The notes beneath the pieces are model-generated. The model saw only the letters and a program-made list of their open reading frames with translations. It was not told where the DNA came from and did not search any database. The position numbers and the translations under genes are program-made. Source: Buxus sempervirens (taxonomy: Eukaryota; Streptophyta; Magnoliopsida; Buxales; Buxaceae). Taken from it: 64,000 nucleotides of DNA. The stretch covers positions 31,734,766 through 31,798,765 of the forward strand of contig OX387184.1 of assembly GCA_947561395.2 (NCBI GenBank), in the 5' to 3' direction. Shown one piece after another: positions 22,229 through 30,657 of this stretch (positions are counted from its first letter, which is position 1; every line of letters begins with the position of its first letter).

Positions 22229-22652
22229 AGTTGCACAAAGGCAATTGGGAGAGAAAACCTAAAGAAATGATCTATTTTAGCTGCGCAAAGACAACTGGGA
22301 GAGAAAACCCTATGTCTACTGGTCTGTCTTAGTCGTCTATGGACAACTAGGAAAGAGAACCCAAGGTAGTGATCTATTTTAGTTGCACAAAGGCAACTGG
22401 GAGAGAGAACCCAATGTCTAGTGGTCTGTTTTAGTCGTCTGGTGGACGACTGGGAAAGAGAACCCAAGGTAGTGATCTATTTTAGTTGCACAAAGGCAAT
22501 TGGGAGAGAGAACCCAATGTCTAGTGGTCTGTTTTAGTCGTCTGGTGGACGACTAGGAAAGAGAACCCAAGGGATTGATCTGTTTTAGCTGCGTCAAGTC
22601 AGCAAGGAAAGAGAACCTAAAGAATTTGATCTATTTTAGTCGCTTACGACAA
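22229..22652. repeat. Array of about nine stem-loops in the E3 leader
   Basis: About nine ~52-bp units lie between ORF1 and gag. Each has a hairpin flanked by constant text (GAGAACCCAA... and GATCTATTTTAG). Two stem types alternate: AGTTGC/GCAACT (22,381-22,398; G-T wobble at 22,229 and 22,484) and AGTCGTC/GACGACT (22,433-22,452 and 22,536-22,554; one pair is G-U in the sense strand at 22,331). The outer units are degenerate. A ~104-bp higher-order period is visible. Confidence 0.8.
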
Positions 22653-22730
22653 GGAAATAGAACCTCTTGGCTCATGCCCTAATGAACCGGAGCTTGCTTA
22701 TAATGAATTGAACTCAAATATCACGGGATT

Positions 22731-23035
22731 GGACTTATGTCTCCGCAGGGGGTGAGCTAAAAACAACACCCGGGCTCACCCAGCTGGTCTCCGATTTAAG
22801 AATCGGTCGCCAAGTGCCACAATTTTTGGACTTATGTCTCCATAGGGGGTAAGCTAGAAAGCAAATACCCGGGTTCACCCAGTTGGTCTCCGATTTAAGA
22901 ATCGGTCACCAGGCACCACCATTTTTGGACTTATGTCTCCATAGGGGAAGGGCTAAAAAATAGCCGCCTCCGGGCTCATTTGAAGGGTTGGTCTTGATGG
23001 GGCCACCTTCAAACGCCACCAATTTGGATCGTTGG
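22731..23035. repeat. Three ~100-bp tandem repeats with hairpins, E3 leader
   Basis: Three units each start GGACTTATGTCTCC. The first two carry CCGATT/AATCGG (22,791-22,806 and 22,890-22,905). The first also has GGTGAGC/GCTCACC (22,751-22,757 with 22,774-22,780). The third replaces the stem with TTTGAAGG/CCTTCAAA (22,979-22,986 with 23,006-23,013). Confidence 0.75.
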
Positions 23036-23421
23036 ATCCAGGGCAAAAACCGAGTGATCTTGTAAATAATGCATTCGGGTGTGATCTGAGTTCAATCCAT
23101 GAGCGCTTTAAGAAACGCCTATAAGTATTAATATTAGGATAATTAAGGAGTAGGATTTGAAGGAAGGGATCTAATATGACCAGAAATCATGATTTTGTAT
23201 AACTGGAAAGAGAGAGAGTCACTTAGGACCAAAAGGCAATATTAACTTTACAACAAGCATCTGCAAACTAATTTCTGTTTCTTCATTTCCATTCAAAATT
23301 AAAATTAAAGCATTAAACTGAAATAAAAACATATGCATAAATTATATCACAAAAAAAAAAACAAACATGGCTCAAAATACATCAAAGTTAGGTCCAAAAA
23401 CGAAAGCATCCTAGCCAATGT

Positions 23422-24897
23422 CTAACTAGGTGGGTCATCATAAGAGGAGGACACATCCTGCCTCCTAAGGGCGCGCAGAAGTTTATTCCGCAAACGCCTG
23501 TCCTCATCTGCGTGCTTGCGCACGCCACTCAATTGATGCTGGAGGGCCTCATTGGCCTGCCTACTCTCCCGCTCCGATTCAATGTAGGTTAAATGGATAC
23601 GGGAGTGTGCCTCCTGCAGTTCGGCCACCCTATCTCCATAGATATCAGGGGGCGGAACCGGAATGTCCTTGGGTATGCCAGTCTGGAGAGGTGGGACGCC
23701 GTCATGGCCAAAATCCCTAGCCATTTTTTGCTTATATTCTCGAATATTATGTTTCGAGAATATATCATGCTCGTGCTTGCGCACAGTCTTCCACTCTATC
23801 AGTAACTGTTTCCTCAACTCCTTCGAAAGCGGGCCTGTCAGATTAGTCGCATCATCCTCAAGGGGAATTCCCTGCGGTTTCCCAAACTGTCTCAAAACTC
23901 TTATTGGATAGTACGGTACAGCATGTGTGAGGCCAATTAAGGCCAGGCATCTCCTATCTCTGAAGGCTAAAATGGGGGTATAAGTGAAATGGAAGGTTCC
24001 CCACCACCTGATATCAACATCCTCATCTAGGTGTAGAAAGTAGTTCAGCCACTCCTCTCTAGTAGGTAAGTCTGGATGTATTTCTCTTCGGGCCATGTAT
24101 GTGACGTTGTCACGGACTAGCCCATATCTGTCACTAATGGGTTCTGCCACCATCAGATGGTCTTGCAGCCATATATGAAGAAGGGGAGCGCACCCTTGAA
24201 ACCTTCTGGTTCCATTCTTGGACAAGGTTAAGGCATGATAGAGTTGAGCAAGTATCAGTGGCATGATCCGGTATCCAACCGAGAGTTGATCCACAATTTC
24301 CATGAGGGCCAAATTAATGGTGTCTCCCCCAGTTGGAAAAAAAATTTGTGACAGAACCACAAGGGTGAAGGTGTCCAACCAAACACGGGGTCTTTCCTGC
24401 TTTTTGTTCCTTATCTTTTCTGCGAGGAATTTCTTGGAGACCCTCGTGAATGATTTGTCACCTCCTAAAGTCTGGAATTCTTCCCTCGAGAGGCCAAAGA
24501 AAGTACAAGCTTCATTCTTGTAACTGTCTTTGAGGTTTGGCCTGGCGGGTTCTCCACGATCACGAAACCTGAGGAGTAATTCTAACTCCTCAATTGTGGG
24601 TGTCAACTCTATAGTCCCAAATCGGAAAACTGAAAATTGAGGATCCCAGAATAACAAGGATGACTGAATCATGTTCCAATTGATTGGCACATTCAATAGG
24701 GATAAGGTTTGCCTCATGTGGTATTGTGCCTCCCACTTAATTTGCTCATCCCCCTGGAGCTGCCGTGTCCAAGATCGGATCCAAGGAGTATCCCAGGCAC
24801 ACTTCTCTATCCTAGGGAACTTGGTTTTCTCAGAAGACGAAGACGATGCCATGTACTGTACTATCCAATTAGTGTTCCAAGTCATTTTGGATTTCAA
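23422..24897 (-). CDS. E3 ORF1, Ogre-type extra protein of unknown function
   Basis: 491 residues, intact, upstream of gag in the same orientation. The body (WDTPWIRSW, HMRQTLSLLNVPINWNMIQSS, LTPTIEELELLLRF, GGDTINLALMEIVDQLSVGYR, YYPIRVLRQFGKPQGIP) resembles the plant 'ORF1/DUF7745-like' proteins found in Ogre-type elements and distantly the plant-mobile-domain proteins. The C-terminus (from about residue 425) is charged and probably coiled coil. Function is not known for the family. Two close Met codons (1 and 5) could each start it; I kept the first. An extra ORF at this position marks the Ogre branch of Tat. Confidence 0.8.
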   Translation of the reverse strand: MKSKMTWNTNWIVQYMASSSSSEKTKFPRIEKCAWDTPWIRSWTRQLQGDEQIKWEAQYHMRQTLSLLNVPINWNMIQSSLLFWDPQFSVFRFGTIELTPTIEELELLLRFRDRGEPARPNLKDSYKNEACTFFGLSREEFQTLGGDKSFTRVSKKFLAEKIRNKKQERPRVWLDTFTLVVLSQIFFPTGGDTINLALMEIVDQLSVGYRIMPLILAQLYHALTLSKNGTRRFQGCAPLLHIWLQDHLMVAEPISDRYGLVRDNVTYMARREIHPDLPTREEWLNYFLHLDEDVDIRWWGTFHFTYTPILAFRDRRCLALIGLTHAVPYYPIRVLRQFGKPQGIPLEDDATNLTGPLSKELRKQLLIEWKTVRKHEHDIFSKHNIREYKQKMARDFGHDGVPPLQTGIPKDIPVPPPDIYGDRVAELQEAHSRIHLTYIESERESRQANEALQHQLSGVRKHADEDRRLRNKLLRALRRQDVSSSYDDPPS

Positions 24898-26267
24898 CGT
24901 GAAAGTTCTCTATTAGTGTAATGAACAGTAAAATCAAAGCAAGTAAAAAAAAAACGGGACATCACCATATTTCATGTCTCTAAACAAGAAAAGAAACCAT
25001 GCACACAAAGTGTGTGATCCTAAGGGTTGGTGCCTGTCAAGGCATGACTCCTAGACATACTTGTGTAAGGAAGCACACCTAAGTCCTGACCAGCCTTATC
25101 CTTTCATCTGCTCTTTCATCCGCTAATGTTAAACTTACAACTTGCCAGCTAGGGCGAAAATTACATGATGTTCAAAAAGCTAAAAAAAAATAATGCAATC
25201 TTAGGGTTGTTGAGAACTCTAAGAAAGGATACATTTGATTCAAAAAGGGTAGGTTAAAAAAAAAAAAGCCTAAATCTAGGGTTCAAATTTCTTTGTTCTG
25301 ATCTGGCCTGCTTTCATCTGCTTAAAGACTGATCCGGACTCAAGATACTTCCCACGGACTCAATGGGTCGAGGCCCACGGCTCTCCGGACTCAATGCATG
25401 GATCTGGGGTGGTTCCCCTGATCAAAGTTTAGGTAAGCTCCCTAATTTAGGGCTGAGGTAGCCCAGAATCTAGGGTCTACTCAATTTGATACAAAAAGAG
25501 GCAAGGGTTGTTGCCCCTGATGGACTCATGGGTTTTAGACTTCATTCATCATTCACATTCACATTCACATTCACATTCACATAGTAGGGTGTATCAGAGC
25601 ATTAGGTGGGAAAAGGGTACCCAGCCCGAGACAAATGCCTACAAGGGTCTGAGCCAAGTATTAGACCCTCGCATACCACGGCAAGAAACCAGTGGCGCTA
25701 TAGGAATCCAGATACCTGGGGGGATGTTTTACCTCGCTTTCCCTGGCAAGCCAAGGGCGCGTGAGGCTAATACCATCCCAAAATTTGTTTATACGATAAA
25801 GAAGGGTGGCTGCTAGAGAGATCTAGGTTTAGGTAATCATTCAATCGGATCACCCACACGGGCTCCCTCGCGCGTGTCACCCCACACAATTTATATCAAA
25901 GCATGTAAAGAAACCACAGTGTGCGTGAGTGCACATGTGTGCATGGGAAGGAATTTTCACTGTCTCATATAGTAAAGTGATGAATTGGTACACAAAACAA
26001 TGTTCCGGGAGAGTTCCCAGGTAATTGGAGGGGTCACAGTGGTCCCACTTAAAAACCAATTTCCTTAGGCAATTATCTCGTCCTTTATGACAGAACTCCC
26101 CAGAATATGTTATTGTGTATATTCAACACTTACTAAATAAGGAGGCAAATCTTCCTTGACCCATTTGTGCATATGTACAAAAAGAGTGTGCGTGTATGTG
26201 CAAGTGTGTGCACATGTGCAAAGAATAAACCCATTATAATCCAACTAATCAAACCGGGTTAGGTCGG
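24898..26267 (-). other. E3 5' leader
   Basis: Non-coding sequence between PBS and ORF1. It includes an (ATTCAC)n-like microsatellite at 25,546-25,580 and repeated GGACTCAA words at 25,330-25,400. Short plus-strand frames here look like chance. Confidence 0.65.
25546..25580. repeat. (CATTCA)n microsatellite
   Basis: Six or so copies of a 6-bp CATTCA-type unit in the E3 leader. Confidence 0.85.
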
Positions 26268-26285
26268 TCCCCAGCAGAGTCGCCA
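26268..26285 (-). promoter_or_regulatory. E3 primer binding site, tRNA-Arg type
   Basis: The plus strand reads TCCCCAGCAGAGTCGCCA, which looks like a tRNA-Arg 3' end including CCA. The minus (sense) strand therefore pairs with that tRNA. It lies three bases from the LTR end at 26,289. A tRNA-Arg primer is known for Ogre/Tat elements. Confidence 0.88.
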
Positions 26286-26288
26286 AGC

Positions 26289-26596
26289 TGTGCGCACCTC
26301 GGGCGCGCGGAAAAAGCGCGTTACAATCTGTTATAGAGTCGCCACTACCTGAAATGGTGCAGGTAGACACCTTGTTGATTTTTGGTCTGCACCAGTGATT
26401 CCGGTTAAGTGACCCGATTACAACCTAGGGAAGTCCTTGAACACCCTGGGTTGTCCCATCGAAATGGATTCCCTTAAATTAGTTGGATATTTAATGAGCT
26501 CTCTTATTTATTATTTTTATTTTTTTCTTTTCTAATTTTTTTTCATTTTAAGCGTACAACAAATATTAATCTATATGTACATGGCCTCCACAAAAT
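26289..26596 (-). repeat. E3 5' LTR remnant: last 308 bp only
   Basis: Identical by eye, and equal in length, to 10,489-10,796. It abuts the PBS as a 5' LTR should, but stops after 308 bp. The TATA box and promoter part of the 5' LTR are absent. Confidence 0.93.
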
Positions 26597-26621
26597 GTGT
26601 GAAGATCAGCACAATCTCTGT
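26597..26621. other. Junction filler in E3
   Basis: 25 bp join the U5 remnant to the inverted block. Read on the minus strand, ATTGTGCTG(T/A)TCTT occurs twice, once in the flank and once in the filler. The filler thus looks copied from the adjacent sequence. Confidence 0.7.
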
Positions 26622-28092
26622 AAGAACAGCACAATGAGAACAAAGCAGAGCAGTAAATGAGTTTGACAAAGCCAAAATGGATTGAATAGAAGCTGAAGGG
26701 TTCGGACTAGCGGAATGTGTCTGAGTCAAAGCTTCACTGGCCCGTGATGACAATGATACTGAAAATGCCAAGTATACCAAGTCCCGTTTGGCCCTTGGGA
26801 CCGATCTTTTAAGACTGAAAGCACGTGCACACACAGACACGTTTGCAATGCTTTGTTTACGTCAGCTTATACTTTTTTTTGAACTTATTGTGCTATTAGC
26901 CTCAGTTGACAGGTTCATAACCCCAATGAAGGCCGCCCACTTCTGCAGTGGACCATGCTAAAAAAAATTAATAATAATAATAAAAAAAATAATAATAAAA
27001 ATATATTTTTTTTTACTTCCTAATAAACAATGATTAATTGATCTTCTTTTTCTCAGGAGCAAATAGGCAAAGGGAAAGAGAAGCAAACAAGGGGAATCCG
27101 CCACAAAGAAGATGAGTACACTCAAAAGGACACACAAGCTTCTCATCCAAGACCCCACCAGAGAATGCCGAAAAAAAAAGCAAGAGAGGTGACACCTTCC
27201 TCTACAAATGCCCAGTGGAGTTTCCTCGTCGAGAAGAGGTGATTACCCAACAGAAGAAGAGTACCAATTGAAGGGAGAGACATTGTCAGAACATGAGAAC
27301 CTCAGATAGGCGAAATAACAGCGCCATTCTACATAGAGACACACTGGATGAAACAGGATGACAGATGAGAAGGTTCTCATAAAATTCTCAAAAGAATTTT
27401 CCTTTAAAAGGGAGTTTTACAAATCCCAGTGGAGAATCATCAAGAACAATAAAGCTCAGGCAAGCTCAAGACCAAGAGGAGAAGACATGTTTTGAAGATT
27501 TAAAGGGCAGAGAAGGCCCTCATGTAATTTTCATTTTCCCACTTTTGTATCATAGGATTTGAACCAGGATTCGGATTTCCTCGGTGTGCTGGGCAGCAGT
27601 GACTCTTAGCCAAATAGAGTTAGGGGTAGTGCACCTACATGGGGGATAAAGAATTTCAAACTTAAAAAAAAAAAAAAAAAGGTAATAATAATAATAAAAC
27701 AAAATAATAAAAAATAATAATAAAAAAATAAATAATAAAAAAAAGTGAATAAATCTGAAAAGATAAAAGAAGAAGTCAAAAGTCAATGGAATAAACAAGA
27801 AGAAAAGAGCATTGTTGAAGCACTTTTGCATCAACGCCGAAACAAGTCGGTGAGTCTAAGTCCAATCCATCATTTTCAACTTAAACTAAAAAAGGGGAAC
27901 AATTCCAAACGCCCAATGGCAAGGAAATTCCCCAGAACTTAGAAGTGAGCTAAAGCAACGCAGAGCTTGCACCGGCGCTTCCACATCTTTGAAAACATTA
28001 AAGGACTTGACTCGTCGGTTATGTCGACAGAAATGCAAAATGCAAAAATAGGGTTCTTTTTATTCTTTGTCATTCATCACCTTGGTGACTCT
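26622..28092 (+). repeat. E3 inverted copy of the 3' non-coding region
   Basis: Reverse complement of about 12,538-14,003, near-identical with a few substitutions and homopolymer length changes. It precedes a PPT and LTR in the plus orientation, as if it were the 3' end of a second, oppositely oriented element. Confidence 0.9.
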
Positions 28093-28108
28093 GACAAAGA
28101 GGGGTAGC
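28093..28108 (+). promoter_or_regulatory. PPT of the inverted E3 arm
   Basis: GACAAAGAGGGGTAGC directly before LTR start TGTCAGCACC. It differs by one base from the left copy. Confidence 0.8.
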
Positions 28109-30143
28109 TGTCAGCACCCCATTTTTGCACTATAAAATTGCCCAAGAAGCATATCTTAAACTGGCATATATGTGGGCACGTAAATCGAGGTTTTTATAGT
28201 GGACCCATCTTTTTGAAATAACAAGCCCATAACAAAGAGAATTCTTAACCGATTCCGATGCACCGAACCATGCTCAAATCGGATGTCAGACGGCTAAGTT
28301 ATGAATAAAATAAATAAAGGGTAGTTTGGGGATTTTTACAAAACCGAAATTGGATGACACATGGCAGCCACGTGTACACCATGGTGGCTGCCATGTAACC
28401 AATGACAAATTAAAATTTTGTGGGGTTGTTTTAGTAAATAATTAAGTTTCCTAATGGGGTTTCTTATGCAAATAAATAACAAAGTTAATAAAAGATTAAG
28501 ATTAAAAAAAATAATAATAATAAAAATAAACAAAGAGAAATGAGTTGGACGAATTGGTCCAACTCATATTCTCTTGAGATATTGAAACTAAACCTAAAAA
28601 ATATAAGCCTAATAAAAATGGGGGACAATATAGACTTTGACCAAACCTAAATGAATGAAGGGTTTAAGAGAGGAATAGGAGTTAGGAGTTAGGAGTTAGG
28701 AGTTTAAGTGTTTAAGAGGAGAAGTTAAGAAAATGAGAGGTTTAAGAGAGGAAGAGGAGGAGTTAGGAGTTTAGGTGTTTAAGAGAGGAGTTAGGAGTTT
28801 AGGTGTTTAAGAAAGGAGTTAGGAGCTTAGGTGTTTAAAAGGAGAAGTTAAGAAGTTGAATGGGTGAGAATCCTCTATAAAAGGGCTTGAAGTTGAGAGC
28901 AAAAGGGGAGGTAGGAAGAAGTGGAGAAAAGAAGAGGGACGTCTACTAGCAAGGAGGGAGAAAGGAAAACTGCTGTTCACGACACACCAAGGCTCCAAGA
29001 CTTGATTTGAAGTGTCAATCCATAACAGGTGAGTCATTTGTTTAATACATTGTATGAGACCTCTCTTTCATTACAATTTTTGAGATAAGATTACATGATT
29101 GATGAGAGACATGTATATATGTTTGATGGCTTTGGGTAATTTTATCATGTAAAAAAAAAAAAAAGACAAAGATGTAAAGTTCTGAATTTTTTTCCTGCAT
29201 TAGGTTTGCACCTGTTTTCCAGATAAACTAATTTTTTTCACCTTGTTCTAGTTTGATTCAATTCTGGAGTCCTTCATGAGATTTGTGGTATTTTTATTTT
29301 AGTTTAATCTAAAAATACGCTCGAGACCTTACACTATGAGTAGGTATTTTATTTTTAATTTTCTTTGGTTCAGATTTTCAATTGGAAATGTATAACAGTA
29401 ACTTTTGGAGTTTCATATCTCTTAAATGAAAATGAATTTTTGAAAACTGCTATAGGTTATTTTAGTGTTTAAAGTCATGATTCTAAGGAATCAAATTTTG
29501 CACAATTTGGTTAAGAATTGAGGGAGATATGAATCTTTGAATGTGGATAGCGCAGTAATTCAGGTTGTTTCATTTTGTTTGTTTCCTTTGTAAATTAGTA
29601 ATTAGGCCATGGTTAAAAGTAGTTCAGGTGGTCTCATTTTCTTACTTTGTAAATTAGTAATTAGTTAATCTTGCATGATAAAAACAATAGAAAACAAAAC
29701 AAAACAAAAAATAATAAATAATAAGAAAGGGAAAAAGCAAATGAAACAAGCATTGAAGCGATGATTCTTTCTTGTGGTTGAAAATTGTTTTAGCATGGTT
29801 TTGTTTTGTTCATATGGTTTTACTTTCAATGTAATTTTGTGGAGGCCATGTACATATAGATTAATATTTGTTGTACGCTTAAAATGAAAAAAAAATTAGA
29901 AAAGAAAAAAAATAAAAATAATAAATAAGAGAGCTCATTAAATATCCAACTAATTTAAGGGAATCCATTTCGATGGGACAACCCAGGGTGTTCAAGGACT
30001 TCCCTAGGTTGTAATCGGGTCACTTAACCGGAATCACTGGTGCAGACCAAAAATCAACAAGGTGTCTACTTGCACCATTTCAGGTAGTGGCGACTCTATA
30101 ACAGATTGTAACGCGCTTTTTCCGCGCGCCCGAGGTGCGCACA
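28109..30143 (+). repeat. E3 right LTR, inverted relative to the left LTR
   Basis: 2,035 bp from TGTCAGCACCCC to GGTGCGCACA, abutting the TSD. TATAAAAG is at 28,876-28,883 and splice donor CAG|GTGAGT at 29,026-29,034. It is in plus orientation, whereas E3's genes are minus. Its transcripts would leave the element rightwards into E2. Confidence 0.92.
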
Positions 30144-30502
30144 GTGTCAAACATGCGCTCCACTCTAGCCACCCAGCTCTCCGTCTCCAACGGATCTGGA
30201 ACTCCATAAAATGGCGGGGTAGTCAGCTTCCTGAACTGATCGATGTCCCTCAAGGACAACTCCTCTCTCACCCGCAGCTGATCCACTGCAGCTCAATGAC
30301 CATTTCGCTGGCCATTTCCATTCCCAGTTTGACTCATCCTTTCCTCCCTCTCCATCGCAAGGAGGTGGGCAAGTGAGCCAATTGCAGCCCAAATGTCCTC
30401 CACTGGTGGTGGGGCTCCCCGTGGTGGTGTAGGTGGCTGCTCCTGTGGTATATCCCCCTCTGGATAATCCACAGCCCTCGCACGTCTGCCTCTACCGGCC
30501 AT
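30144..30502 (-). pseudogene. E2 gag N-terminal part
   Basis: The ATG at 30,502-30,500 starts MAGRGRRARAVDYPEGD, matching the start of E4 gag. An in-frame TGA at 30,293-30,295 breaks it. The frame then continues through DIDQFRKLTTPPFYGVPDPLE...RVERMFDT to the E3 insertion at 30,144-30,148. The rest is at 10,488 and below. It would be the capsid N-terminus. Confidence 0.88.
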
Positions 30503-30640
30503 GTATACCTGTAAGCACAAAATACCACATTAGTTAGGAACTCTCTTCTAATCCTCATGGTTCTATCTAACGTACACACAATATTTCCCCAGGGTTTTCT
30601 ATGGTCATACTACCTAGGAACCTCAAATTTTCCAGCTTGG

Positions 30641-30653
30641 ATCTCTGATACCA
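30641..30653 (-). promoter_or_regulatory. E2 primer binding site, tRNA-iMet type
   Basis: The minus strand reads TGGTATCAGAGAT, the usual initiator-tRNA-Met PBS of plant gypsy elements, four bases from the LTR. Confidence 0.85.
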
Positions 30654-30657
30654 TCTA

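Larger units (their letters stand above)
10489..30143 (-). mobile_element. E3: Tat/Ogre-type element with an inverted, chimeric right end
   Basis: A perfect TSD GTGTC (10,484-10,488 and 30,144-30,148) encloses 19.66 kb. From left to right on the plus strand: 3' LTR (minus), PPT, 3' non-coding region, pol, gag, repeat arrays, ORF1, leader, tRNA-Arg-type PBS, 308 bp of the 5' LTR's U5 end, a 25-bp filler, then 3' region + PPT + LTR in plus orientation. The last block (26,622-30,143) is an inverted copy of 10,489-14,003. Both outer ends are therefore LTR 3' ends (TGTGCGCACC... and ...GGTGCGCACA). ORF1 upstream of gag and a second RNase H domain mark the Tat/Ogre lineage. Confidence 0.9.

Noticed and set aside
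26268..26285. tRNA gene fragment (tRNA-Arg 3' end with CCA)
   Set aside because: Only 18 bases, at the right distance from an LTR. It is a primer binding site; encoded CCA is not expected in a plant nuclear tRNA gene.
10489..30143. Terminal inverted repeats of a DNA transposon (foldback or Mutator type)
   Set aside because: The arms hold a complete LTR with TATA box and PPT, the TSD is 5 bp as for LTR integrase (Mutator usually 9), and internal genes are gag-pol.
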